The translations under genes and the position numbers were made by a program. DNA of 64,000 nt, taken from Paractinoplanes rishiriensis (GTDB lineage Bacteria > Actinomycetota > Actinomycetes > Mycobacteriales > Micromonosporaceae). Each line of letters opens with the position of its first letter. Within the stretch, counting starts at the first letter, position 1. The notes beneath the pieces are model-generated. The model was not told the DNA's origin. It saw only the letters and a list, made by a program, of their open reading frames with translations, and ran no database searches. Below, piece by piece: positions 56,906 to 64,000 of this stretch. Location of the stretch: NCBI RefSeq assembly GCF_016862375.1, contig NZ_BOMV01000064.1:1-64000 (forward strand), read 5' to 3'.

Positions 56906-57937
56906 TTACGCACATCGATCCTTAAGGAGCGGCAAAACTTCGGCCCCGAGCCTGGCGATGTTGGCCAGCGTGCGCTCCGCGTCACCGGCTCCCTCGACCA
57001 TGAGCAGCAGGTGCCGGACCCCCGTGACCGCCACCGTTTCGGCCAGCCGGTCCACGCACAGCTCCACCGTCCCGACCGGATGCAAATTCAAAAGCCTTTG
57101 GAGGTACGCGTCGAGGTCGCGCCGCGGTCGTGCGGTGCCATCGATCCGCACGTATTCCCCGGTGCTGGCCAGCCACCCCGGCATAGCCGCGCGCAAAGCC
57201 TCCTGCGCCGCCCCCACCGTACCGGCGACATATCCGACATGTGCGCTAACATGGCCGTTCACTCCAGCGTCACCGACGAGCGCGCTTTTCTCCTCCGCGC
57301 TGGCGTGCATGCCGAGCAGCATCGGCAGGCCGCGGGCGGCGGCCAGCGCGGCCGTTTCCGGGCTGGTGGCGGCCACGTACACCGGCACCCGGCGGCTCGG
57401 TGCCGGCACCACGTCGACCGGCGGGAAGCGGAAGAACTTGCCGTCCGCGCCGACCTTGGGCGAGTCGCCGGACAGCCAGGACAGCAGCAGGTCGAGCGAC
57501 TCCGCGAAACCGTCCCGGAAGCGGTCCAGGCCGGTGCCGAACACCTCCAGGTCGATCCACGGCCCGCCGCGCGCGACGCCGAGGTCGAACCGGCCGCCGG
57601 ACACCTCGGACAGCAGCGCCGCCTCCTCGGCCAGCGCGACCGGATGGCGGTTGGAGAGGATGCAGGCCGCCGTGCCCACGCGCAGCCGGGTGGTGCGCCC
57701 GAGCAGGTGAGCGGCCAGGGCCGGCGCCGACGGGCACGTTCCGTACCGCAAAAAATGATGCTCGGCGATCCAGGCCCCGTCGAAGCCGGCCCGCTCGGCC
57801 TCCTCGCCGTAGGCGACGGCGTCGCGCAGCGCGTCGCCGGCGCTGCGGCCGGGGAACTGGCCGGCCAGCAGGAAGACGTCGACCCGCAGGGGAGCCGGCG
57901 GCAACCGGCTCCCCGGGACGGCCGGCTCAGCAGTCAC
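56906..57937 (-). CDS. LLM-class flavin-dependent oxidoreductase
   Basis: A 343-aa luciferase-like enzyme: 'DAVAYGEEAERAGFDGAWIAEHHFLRYGTCPSAPALAAHLLGRTTRLRVGTAACILSNRHPVALAEEAALLSEVSGGRFDLGVARG' is the classic alkanal-monooxygenase/FMN region. It could be FMN- or F420-dependent; residues do not settle this. GTG 57937 overlaps the SCO5389-like gene end by 11 bp, so it is the third gene of a minus-strand operon with an ATPase and the SCO5389-family protein. Confidence 0.83.
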   Translation of the reverse strand: MTAEPAVPGSRLPPAPLRVDVFLLAGQFPGRSAGDALRDAVAYGEEAERAGFDGAWIAEHHFLRYGTCPSAPALAAHLLGRTTRLRVGTAACILSNRHPVALAEEAALLSEVSGGRFDLGVARGGPWIDLEVFGTGLDRFRDGFAESLDLLLSWLSGDSPKVGADGKFFRFPPVDVVPAPSRRVPVYVAATSPETAALAAARGLPMLLGMHASAEEKSALVGDAGVNGHVSAHVGYVAGTVGAAQEALRAAMPGWLASTGEYVRIDGTARPRRDLDAYLQRLLNLHPVGTVELCVDRLAETVAVTGVRHLLLMVEGAGDAERTLANIARLGAEVLPLLKDRCA

Positions 57938-58319
57938 GAAGCTCCGGCGACTGGTTGAGCAGCTGACCCCGCGGCGAGATGAACTTCTGGTAGCGGTCGC
58001 CGCCCACCGCCGAGAGCCGGAACGCGGCCACCCGGTGGCAGTTCTGGAAGGCGAGCTTGACCCCGAAGTGACGCTCCAGCCCGCCCCGGATGGCGTCGCT
58101 GGCCAGGGCCCGCAGCAGCTGGCCCCGCTCGGTCTCGCTGGGCGGCGGCACGGCGTGATCGGTGAACTCGCCGTCGGTGCTGTCCAGATCGGTCGCGACC
58201 TGGCTGATCACGGTCCACGCGTAGGGCAGGGACTGGCGGACACAGTCGACGAACTCGGCGTCGGTGACCTCGCCCGACTCGGCGCGTTCGAGCAGGGCGG
58301 TGGGGACATCGAGCGACAT
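57927..58319 (-). CDS. SCO5389-family protein
   Basis: A 130-aa actinobacterial conserved protein: 'MSLDVPTALLERAESGEVTDAEFVDCVRQSLPYAWTVISQVATDL', 'ALASDAIRGGLERHFGVKLAFQNCHRVAAF' and the C-terminal 'LLNQSPELRDC'. I recognise the family by pattern; no function is known to me. Conserved Cys and His residues (DCV, NCHR, terminal DC) could bind a metal. It lies 27 bp after the CooC-like ATPase gene and overlaps the LLM gene, so the three are probably expressed together. Confidence 0.8.
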   Translation of the reverse strand: MSLDVPTALLERAESGEVTDAEFVDCVRQSLPYAWTVISQVATDLDSTDGEFTDHAVPPPSETERGQLLRALASDAIRGGLERHFGVKLAFQNCHRVAAFRLSAVGGDRYQKFISPRGQLLNQSPELRDC

Positions 58320-58346
58320 GTTCTCTCCCAACAAATAGACGCAGTG

Positions 58347-59303
58347 TTATGAAGCTAGTACGGACAGTGCTGCCGGATCGAGGGTGAATTCCGGATCGAT
58401 CTGCCCGGCGAGGTCCTCGCCGGTGCGCTCGTTGGCCCACGCGGTGGCGTTACGCAGGTGAAACTCCCGGGCCTGGCGGGTGAACCGGTCCCAGTCGCGA
58501 GATGTGCCATCCACGGCGGCGCGCATCGTGTCGAGCACCGCCCGGTTGGCCGGTTCCAGGTCCTCGATGGGCGCAGGCCGGCCCTGCTCGGCGGCCCGCA
58601 CGTGCCGCGAGACGCCGAGGGTGGCGAGCAGGTCGGCGCCGGTGTGGTCACGCAGGAACGCCTCGTCGGCCGCGTCGGTGACCTTGTTGCCGATCACCGA
58701 GACGGCGACGTCGTAGTCCGCGGCGTACTCCAGGTACTGCCGGTACACGCCGACCCCGCGCACCGTGGGCTCGCAGGCGATGAACGTACGGTCGAACCGG
58801 GTGAACAGCCCCGAGGCGAACGCGTCCGCCCCGGCCGTCATGTCCACCAGCACGTATTCGTCGTCGGCGTCGACCAGGTGGTTGAGCAGCAACTCGACCG
58901 CGCCCACCTTGGAGTGGTAGCAGCTCACGCCGAGGTCGTCAGCCGCGAAACCGCCGGTCACCCCGAGCCGGATGCCGTCGGCGTCGCGCAGGCACTCGTC
59001 CCAGACCGGGTTGTCCTCGCGGACCCGCAGCAGGCGCGAGCCCCGGCCGGGCGGCGTGGTCTTGACCATCGTCGCGGCCGACGAGATCCGCGGGTTGTTG
59101 CCGCGCAGGTACTCCTTGATCAACGGGAGGTGCTCGCCGAGGGCCGGCGGCTCCCCGGTGCGGCCCAGCGCCACCGCCAGGTTCTGGTTGATGTCGGCGT
59201 CCAGTGCCAGCACGGTCCGGCCCTGGCTGGCCAGATGCCGGGCGAAGAGGGCCGTTAGGGTGGTCTTGCCGGCGCCACCTTTGCCCACAAAAGCGATCTT
59301 CAC
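58347..59303 (-). CDS. CooC/MinD-like P-loop ATPase
   Basis: A 318-aa SIMIBI-class ATPase starting at GTG 59303: deviant Walker A 'FVGKGGAGKTTLTALFARHLA', 'LALDADINQNLAVALG' (switch I region) and 'YVLVDMTAGADAFASGLFTRFD' (Walker B-like). It is closest in style to CooC, the nickel-insertion ATPase of carbon monoxide dehydrogenase, but the CXC metal site of CooC is not evident and no CODH genes are present. It may instead be a metal or partition-type ATPase specific to the SCO5389 operon. A good promoter lies upstream. Confidence 0.78.
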   Translation of the reverse strand: MKIAFVGKGGAGKTTLTALFARHLASQGRTVLALDADINQNLAVALGRTGEPPALGEHLPLIKEYLRGNNPRISSAATMVKTTPPGRGSRLLRVREDNPVWDECLRDADGIRLGVTGGFAADDLGVSCYHSKVGAVELLLNHLVDADDEYVLVDMTAGADAFASGLFTRFDRTFIACEPTVRGVGVYRQYLEYAADYDVAVSVIGNKVTDAADEAFLRDHTGADLLATLGVSRHVRAAEQGRPAPIEDLEPANRAVLDTMRAAVDGTSRDWDRFTRQAREFHLRNATAWANERTGEDLAGQIDPEFTLDPAALSVLAS

Positions 59304-59342
59304 GAGGTCAGTGTCTTCCCGTCCAGTTGTGCGTTCCTGAAG

Positions 59343-59372
59343 TTGATACCCATTTCCAATAGTGCGAGTCAA
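59343..59372 (-). promoter_or_regulatory. promoter of the CooC-like operon
   Basis: Minus strand TTGACT (59372-59367), 18-bp spacer, TATCAA (59348-59343), about 40 bp upstream of the GTG at 59303. Confidence 0.55.
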
Positions 59373-59406
59373 GCCCGACGCGCCGCTACCCACCCGGGAG
59401 GGATGC

Positions 59407-60837
59407 ATGTTCGACGGCGGCCGCGCCGAGCGGGTGACCACCGGGATGCGCGAGTTCTACCGGGGTGCGGCCCCGGCGCTGGACCCGCTCGGGCTGTTCC
59501 GCGAGCTGGCCGGCACCGTTCCGGCGTACCGTGATTTCCTGGCTTCGCAGGGCGTGTCGCCGGATGAGGTGCGGTCGCTCGCCGACGTGCCGCTGATGAC
59601 CAAGGCCAACTACCACGAGCGCTACCCGCTGCCGGCGCGCTGCCGCAACGGTTCGCTGGCCGGCTGCGACATGGTGGCGGTGTCGTCCGGCTCGTCCGGC
59701 CGGCCCACCGTGTGGCCGCGCTCGGTGCTCGACGAACGCGCCGTGGCGGCCCGGTTCGAGCAGGTCTTCGCGGACGGGTTCGGCGCCGCGGGCCGCAGCA
59801 CGCTGGCGGTGGTCTGCTTCGCGCTGGGCAGCTGGGTGGGCGGCATGTACACGGCGGCCTGCGCCCGGCACCTGGCCGCCAAGGGCTACCCGATAACCGT
59901 GGTCACACCGGGCAACAACGTCGACGAGATCCTGCGGGTGGTCGCGGAGTTGTCGCCGCTGTTCGACCAGACCGTGCTGCTCGGCTACCCGCCGTTCATC
60001 AAGAACGTGATCGACGCGGGCGCCGGCTGGCCCTCTCGCGCGACCAAAGTGGTGCTGGCCGGCGAGGTGTTCAGCGAACAGTGGCGCGACCTGATCGCGG
60101 CCCGCACCGGCATGCCCGACCCGGCCACCGGCACGGCCTCGCTGTACGGCACCGCGGACGCCGGTGTGCTGGGCAACGAGACCCCGCTGAGCATCCGGAT
60201 CCGGCGCTTCCTGGCCGACCGTCCGGCCCTGGCGACCGAGGTGTTCGGCGACGCCCGGCTGCCCACGCTGGTGCAGTACGACCCGGCGTCCCGCTGGTTC
60301 GAGGAGACCGGCGACGGCACGCTGGCGTTCACCGGCGACGGCGGGGTGCCGCTGGTCCGCTACCACATCGCCGACGAGGGCGGCCTGGTCGCGTACCCGG
60401 ACATGCTTGCTCTCTGCCGCAAGCACGGCTTCGACCCGGGCCCGGGCCCGGAGCTGCCATTCGTCTACGTCTTCGGCCGCTCACTGTTCACCGTGTCGTT
60501 CTTCGGCGCCAACATCTATCCGGAGAACGTGACCGTCGGCCTGGAACGCCCGCCGCTCTCCGACCAGCTCACCGGCAAGTTCGTGATCCGCGTCGTGGAG
60601 GACGCCGACGCCGAACGCCGCCTGGCCGTGACCGTCGAACTGGCCCCCGGCGCCGCCCCGTCCGGGACACTCACCGACGCGGTGGCCGAGGCGATCCGCG
60701 CCGAGCTGCTGCGGCTCAACAGCGAGTTCGCCCACTACGTCCCACCGGCCTACCAACTGCCGAAAGTCGAGTTGCGCCCAGCCGGCGACCCGGACTACTT
60801 CCCGCCCGGCGTGAAGCACCGCTACAGCCGCCCCTGA
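59407..60837 (+). CDS. phenylacetate-CoA ligase-like adenylate-forming enzyme
   Basis: A 476-aa PaaK-like member of the adenylate-forming superfamily. The AMP-binding P-loop is 'VAVSSGSSGRPTVWPRS'; 'TASLYGTADAGVLGNETP' corresponds to the YGxxE/T region, and 'VPLVRYHIADEGG' to the hinge before the C-terminal domain. It should activate a carboxylic acid as an acyl-AMP, possibly then a CoA thioester. GGGAGGG precedes the ATG at 59407. It stands alone, divergent from the CooC-like operon; no phenylacetate genes are nearby, so the acid is unknown. Confidence 0.83.
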   Translation: MFDGGRAERVTTGMREFYRGAAPALDPLGLFRELAGTVPAYRDFLASQGVSPDEVRSLADVPLMTKANYHERYPLPARCRNGSLAGCDMVAVSSGSSGRPTVWPRSVLDERAVAARFEQVFADGFGAAGRSTLAVVCFALGSWVGGMYTAACARHLAAKGYPITVVTPGNNVDEILRVVAELSPLFDQTVLLGYPPFIKNVIDAGAGWPSRATKVVLAGEVFSEQWRDLIAARTGMPDPATGTASLYGTADAGVLGNETPLSIRIRRFLADRPALATEVFGDARLPTLVQYDPASRWFEETGDGTLAFTGDGGVPLVRYHIADEGGLVAYPDMLALCRKHGFDPGPGPELPFVYVFGRSLFTVSFFGANIYPENVTVGLERPPLSDQLTGKFVIRVVEDADAERRLAVTVELAPGAAPSGTLTDAVAEAIRAELLRLNSEFAHYVPPAYQLPKVELRPAGDPDYFPPGVKHRYSRP

Positions 60838-60841
60838 CCGT

Positions 60842-61753
60842 TCAGAGTGGCGTGCGGACCACGAACGCCGTGGCTCGGTCGTCGTCGATGCGCAGGGCGC
60901 CGCCGCGGCCAACGGCAATGGTGTGGTCCGGGTAATTCACCGAGCGCAGCATCACCGCATTGCCGCCGCCGGAAGCGCAGAAAGACGCGTCCTGGGCGAA
61001 CAGCGAGGAACGGTCGCGGCGGTCCAGCCGGATCGCATAGTCGCGATGGCGCAGGAAATAGCCCGGATAGTTCGCCGATTCGAACGAGACGCAGCCGGCG
61101 CCGGCCAGTCCGCGCCGGACCACGAAGCTCGCGTCGGCGCGGTCCAGGGCGCTGCTGCCGGCGGTGATCCGGTCGATGCGGGCGGCATAGTTGCGGTGCC
61201 GGACCCGGAAGCCGGTCATGCCGCGCACCTCGAGGCCGACCGTGCGGCCCACGGTGAGGTCGGTGCCGCCAGCCGGGGCCGAGGTCGTCGGGCGGACTGG
61301 CGACGGCGGCGGCGGCGGGGGAGGCGGCGCAGGGCGGCTGGTGGCCGGTCGCGAAGAGGAGGCGCGGGCGGGGCTGGAGCTGAGGGCGGGGCTGGAGCTG
61401 AGGGCCGGGCTGGGGCTGAACGACGCGCTGGTCGCGGACGGCGGCAGCAGCGACACCGTCGGCGACGGGAACGGCGGGGTGGGGAAGACCATCCGCTCGG
61501 CGATCGGGGCGGGCGGCTGCGACTCGTCGGTGGGCAGCAGCAGGGCCATCATGCCGCTGACTCCGGCGACCACCACGACGGCGCAGGCGAGCAGCACCTT
61601 GCCGGCGTGCGGCGAGTCGTTCTGGATGGGCAATGGCGGTCGCCGATAGGGCACCGGAACCGGTAACCGGTCGCTGTCGCGCACCACCCCGCCCTGGTAG
61701 GGAGGTGGCCAGCCGCCGGATCGCAGAACGTTTCGCTGGTCCTCTTCGGGCAT
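60842..61753 (-). CDS. membrane-anchored AbfB-domain protein
   Basis: A 303-aa protein with a cytoplasmic N-terminus of about 47 residues, a transmembrane helix ('VLLACAVVVVAGVSGMMALLL') and a Ser/Pro-rich linker including a run of prolines. A C-terminal AbfB-type beta-trefoil follows ('LEVRGMTGFRVRHRNYAARIDRI', 'CVSFESANYPGYFLRHRDYAIRLDRRDRSSLFAQDASFCA', 'MLRSVNYPDHTIAVG'). AbfB modules bind arabinofuranose side chains of hemicellulose. With no enzyme attached it looks like a surface-displayed glycan-binding protein. Confidence 0.82.
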   Translation of the reverse strand: MPEEDQRNVLRSGGWPPPYQGGVVRDSDRLPVPVPYRRPPLPIQNDSPHAGKVLLACAVVVVAGVSGMMALLLPTDESQPPAPIAERMVFPTPPFPSPTVSLLPPSATSASFSPSPALSSSPALSSSPARASSSRPATSRPAPPPPPPPPSPVRPTTSAPAGGTDLTVGRTVGLEVRGMTGFRVRHRNYAARIDRITAGSSALDRADASFVVRRGLAGAGCVSFESANYPGYFLRHRDYAIRLDRRDRSSLFAQDASFCASGGGNAVMLRSVNYPDHTIAVGRGGALRIDDDRATAFVVRTPL

Positions 61754-61978
61754 GTAGCATCCGTTCCTGCGGCCGGCGCTTAAGGGAGTCTTAAACTCTC
61801 GAAAAGGCATTGTTGCGTCGATAGTCCTGATTAGCAAGAGCGGAACTTAAGCTCGTCTTTGGCTTCTTCACGGCAAGGTTCGCGGGGAATGAACTCCCGA
61901 CCGGCACGGCGCGTATTGACGATCGACGCCATCCGCCGCCGGACGCGTGGGCACCCGGCCGGACCCGAGGAGACGATC

Positions 61979-63085
61979 GTGGACGGCTTCGCCAAGGGCA
62001 ACATCGACGCCCACGACCCGCCTGCCGACAACGCCGACGGCGGCACGTCCGCGCAAGGCGAACCCACCGGCGGTTTTCCACGCATCGCCGACTACTGGCC
62101 GGATGCTCCACACCGGATGGGACCGGCCGCCGACTTCTCCCCGGACGAGGCCGCCCGACCGGCCGACGGCGATCAGGCGTACCCCCGAAACCCCAGCTAT
62201 CCACCCCCGGACCAGGAACCGACGCAGGTCTTCCGGCCGCCGCCACCGCCGCGCCGGCCGTGGTTGCGCGCGCTGCTCGGTGCCTTGGGCGCCCTCGTCT
62301 TCCTCGGCGGCAGCGTGTTCGCCCTGGCCCGGCTGGTGGCCGGCGACGACCAGCCGCAGGCCGGTGCCCCGCTGGCGCCGGCCGAGCAGGACGCCGTGCC
62401 GGACGCGACCGGCGTGCCCAGCCCGCCGGTGTCGGTCGAGCCCGCGCCCAGCAGCACCGCCCCGACTGAGAGCCCGAGCGCCTCGGTCACCGCCCTGCCC
62501 TTCGAGTCCGGCTCGTTCGAGCTGACCAGCAACGTGGTCGAGCTGAACCTCACGGTGGTCGACCTGGGCAACGAGGCGTTCCAGGTGAGCACCCCGGAGG
62601 ACAGCGGGCTGCGGCCGCGCGCCGAGGTCGACGGCGACGACGTCACCCTGTCCGCGCCGTCCGACGGCAGCAAGGGCTCGGGCCGCCTCGACGTCCGGCT
62701 CAACGAGCGGATCTCCTGGTCGCTGAAGATGTCCGGCGGCATGAAGAACGCCACCTTCGCGCTGGACGACGCCGACCTGCGCCGCATCGAACTGGTCGGC
62801 GGCGCGTCCCGGATCGACATGACGCTGCCCAGCCACAAGGACGCGCTGCCGATCAAGATGTCCGGCGGGGTGAACACCTGGAACATCAAGACCGCCCGCG
62901 AGGTGCCGGTGAGCGTCGAGATGCGGCGCGGCGGCGGCGAAGTGGTGCTGAACGGCAAGCGGGTCCGCAACATCAACCGCGGCACCACGCTGCGCGCCCA
63001 GGTGGACAACTCCGACGCGGAAGGCCTCAAAATCGACGCGGTGGCCGGCGTGGGCACGCTCACCGTGTGGCCCGCCGAGACCTGA
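61979..63085 (+). CDS. envelope protein with single membrane helix and outer beta domain
   Basis: A 368-aa protein starting at GTG 61979 with an excellent GAGGAG site 7 nt upstream. The N-terminal ~90 residues are polar and Pro-rich (cytoplasmic), a transmembrane helix follows ('ALLGALGALVFLGGSVFALARLVAG'), then a Pro/Ser/Thr linker. The outer domain is of repetitive beta-strand type ('SGSFELTSNVVELNLTVVDLG', 'ISWSLKMSGGMKNATFALDDADLRRIELVGGASRIDMTLP', 'PIKMSGGVNTWNI'), probably a beta-solenoid-like fold. I recognise no named family. It is convergent with erm, with a 26-bp overlap. Confidence 0.7.
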   Translation: MDGFAKGNIDAHDPPADNADGGTSAQGEPTGGFPRIADYWPDAPHRMGPAADFSPDEAARPADGDQAYPRNPSYPPPDQEPTQVFRPPPPPRRPWLRALLGALGALVFLGGSVFALARLVAGDDQPQAGAPLAPAEQDAVPDATGVPSPPVSVEPAPSSTAPTESPSASVTALPFESGSFELTSNVVELNLTVVDLGNEAFQVSTPEDSGLRPRAEVDGDDVTLSAPSDGSKGSGRLDVRLNERISWSLKMSGGMKNATFALDDADLRRIELVGGASRIDMTLPSHKDALPIKMSGGVNTWNIKTAREVPVSVEMRRGGGEVVLNGKRVRNINRGTTLRAQVDNSDAEGLKIDAVAGVGTLTVWPAET

Positions 63086-63851
63086 CATCCAGCAGCTGGA
63101 ACAGGGTGAGCCACTGTTCCGGCCAGACCTCGCCGACCGGCGTGTCCGGGCCGATCCGGGCGGCCCGGCAGGCACCCGCGGCCCGCCCGGTTCCGTACCG
63201 GCGGGCCAGGGTGGCCGGCAGCGAGCCGCCGGTGCCGGTGAACCCGTCCTCGACCAGCCGGCGCCAGGCCGGCAGGCGGTCCGGCGCCACCAGCGGCACG
63301 GCCCGGCGGTCCAGCTGGAGGATGCCGCCGTCGACCCGGGGCACCGGGCGGAAGGCCGCGCGCGGCACCCGGCCGGCCAGCCGCCAGGAGAACTCCGGCC
63401 AGGTCAGCACGGTCAGCCGGCTCCACCGGCCGTAGTCGCCGGAGCGCTTGCGGGCGTACTCCCACTGGGTCAGCAGGGTGGCGCGGCGCAGCGAGTCTGC
63501 GGTCAGGCACCAGCGCACCACGCCCGCGGTCAGCGCGTACGGAATATTGCCGGCCACCTCGAACTCGCTCCGCGGCGGCCGCGCCGCCAGAAAATCCGCG
63601 GTGCGCACGCTCAGCCGGGGATCTCGCGGCAGGCGGGCCGCCATCTCCGGATCGATCTCGTACGCGACCACGCGGCTACTGCGACGCAGGAGTTCCGTGG
63701 TGAGCCGGCCCCGGCCGGCACCGACCTCGTAGAGCAACGTGTCATGGCCGGGATCGGCCACCTCGGCGATGAGCCGGGCGGCGGCCGGGTCGGCGAGGAA
63801 GTTCTGCCCGAACGCGCGACGGGTGCGGGCATGGGAACGCAGTGGCGCCAT
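63060..63851 (-). CDS. 23S rRNA adenine N6-methyltransferase, Erm family
   Basis: A 263-aa Erm/KsgA-fold enzyme that would methylate A2058 of 23S rRNA and confer macrolide-lincosamide-streptogramin B resistance. Family signature at the N-terminus 'RRAFGQNFLADPAAARLIA' (GQNFL 15-19), SAM loop 'YEVGAGRGRLTTEL', 'VAYEIDPEMAARL' and the catalytic 'AGNIPYALT' (NIPY 102-105). The 'RRAFGQNFL' start and Arg-rich C-terminus favour Erm over housekeeping KsgA. It is likely an intrinsic actinomycete resistance gene. The leader looks able to form mutually exclusive hairpins. Confidence 0.87.
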   Translation of the reverse strand: MAPLRSHARTRRAFGQNFLADPAAARLIAEVADPGHDTLLYEVGAGRGRLTTELLRRSSRVVAYEIDPEMAARLPRDPRLSVRTADFLAARPPRSEFEVAGNIPYALTAGVVRWCLTADSLRRATLLTQWEYARKRSGDYGRWSRLTVLTWPEFSWRLAGRVPRAAFRPVPRVDGGILQLDRRAVPLVAPDRLPAWRRLVEDGFTGTGGSLPATLARRYGTGRAAGACRAARIGPDTPVGEVWPEQWLTLFQLLDVRSRRATR

Positions 63852-63852
63852 G

Positions 63853-63933
63853 GCCAGGGTCCTGTCTGCTGTCAGCGGACAGGCGTCATCGCGGCCCGTC
63901 CGCTTTCCGAATTGGACTCAGCTGGGCCCTGGC
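63853..63933 (-). promoter_or_regulatory. attenuator-like leader of erm
   Basis: In minus-strand RNA, GCCAGGG (63933-63927) can pair with CCCTGGC (63859-63853), which lies 1 nt before the ATG. A 23-bp near-perfect palindrome at 63861-63883 sits in between and contains AGGA, the only Shine-Dalgarno-like bases. A further copy of CCCTGGC at 63970-63964 could compete for the same partner if transcribed. A possible -10 box TAAATA is at 63953-63948. Confidence 0.5.
63872..63889 (-). CDS. possible 5-codon erm leader peptide
   Basis: ATG at 63889 opens a five-codon frame (MTPVR, then TGA at 63872) that runs into the palindrome upstream of erm. Ribosome stalling here could open the hairpin that covers the erm ribosome binding site, as in known erm attenuators. 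It has no clear Shine-Dalgarno and may be chance. Confidence 0.25.
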   Translation of the reverse strand: MTPVR

Positions 63934-64000
63934 GTTGCCGGGTGCGGTATTTACACGGTGCTGGCCAGGGCGGGACGCCCGGCGCGCAGACGGATGCTGT

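Noticed and set aside
1..64000. tRNA, rRNA, insertion sequences, prophage or integrase
   Set aside because: I looked for cloverleaf-like arms with CCA ends, transposase or integrase motifs and terminal repeats and found none convincing; a tRNA or Rfam scan would be needed to exclude small RNAs.

Overview
The window is very GC-rich (about 70% or more), with near-saturated G/C at third codon positions, many GTG starts, 4-bp stop/start overlaps and several promoters placed so that the start codon would be at or next to the transcript start. Together with an ergothioneine (egt) cluster, SigE-family and SigK-type sigma factors, an SCO5389-family protein, ricin/CBM2/AbfB carbohydrate-binding modules and many ABC/LLM/SDR genes, this points to a chromosomal segment of a soil actinomycete. 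Micromonosporaceae (Actinoplanes-like) is my best guess, inferred from gene style only. I see no IS element, phage, integrase, CRISPR array, rRNA or tRNA.

Layout. 0.4-4.3 kb: secreted PL9 pectate lyase under a textbook promoter/operator, convergent with a CtpE-like P-type ATPase. 4.4-5.1 kb: minisatellite-like GC repeats. 5.1-9.0 kb: SRPBCC-ArsR pair with two palindromic operators, a DUF899 protein, a secreted phosphodiester glycosidase and thpR. 9.1-14.0 kb: Ssu-like sulfur-acquisition operon (binding lipoprotein, permease, ATPase, LLM monooxygenase, aldo/keto reductase). 14.0-20.2 kb, minus strand: egtABCD, then sigK-rskA, then a possible small lipoprotein. 20.4-28.4 kb: a diguanylate cyclase, then a surface-glycan module (GT2, GT-B-like protein, methyltransferase/coiled coil, aminotransferase). 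29-32.4 kb: pobA, a flavin reductase, and a beta-propeller/MoaD pair.

32.4-38.2 kb, minus strand: a LacI-sensor diguanylate cyclase followed by three overlapping minor-pilin genes whose products end in Ig-like and ricin-lectin modules. 38.3-43 kb: NodS-like methyltransferase, AraC regulator, hsp20 with a CIRCE element, and a membrane GGDEF-EAL protein. 43-46.2 kb: Tat-exported rhamnogalacturonan-acetylesterase-like SGNH hydrolase and a sugar-phosphate isomerase/epimerase. Both carry the LacI-type operator also seen at the pectate lyase, suggesting a dispersed pectin regulon. 46.3-50.8 kb: SigE-family sigma factor with a membrane partner, then a PaaX-controlled SDR/amidohydrolase/MaoC operon. 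50.8-54.5 kb: sulfotransferase, roadblock-like protein, ArsR, an aldo/keto reductase under a MerR-type 19-bp-spacer promoter, and a secreted protein. 54.5-64 kb: secreted HExxH/beta-helix/CBM2 protein, a CooC-like ATPase/SCO5389/LLM operon, a PaaK-like ligase, AbfB and envelope proteins, and an Erm methyltransferase with an attenuator-like leader.

The strongest unusual signals are regulatory: the shared pectin operator, the MerR promoter, mirror-image divergent promoters between paaX and the SDR gene, the erm leader, and the pilin operon with lectin tips next to a c-di-GMP enzyme.
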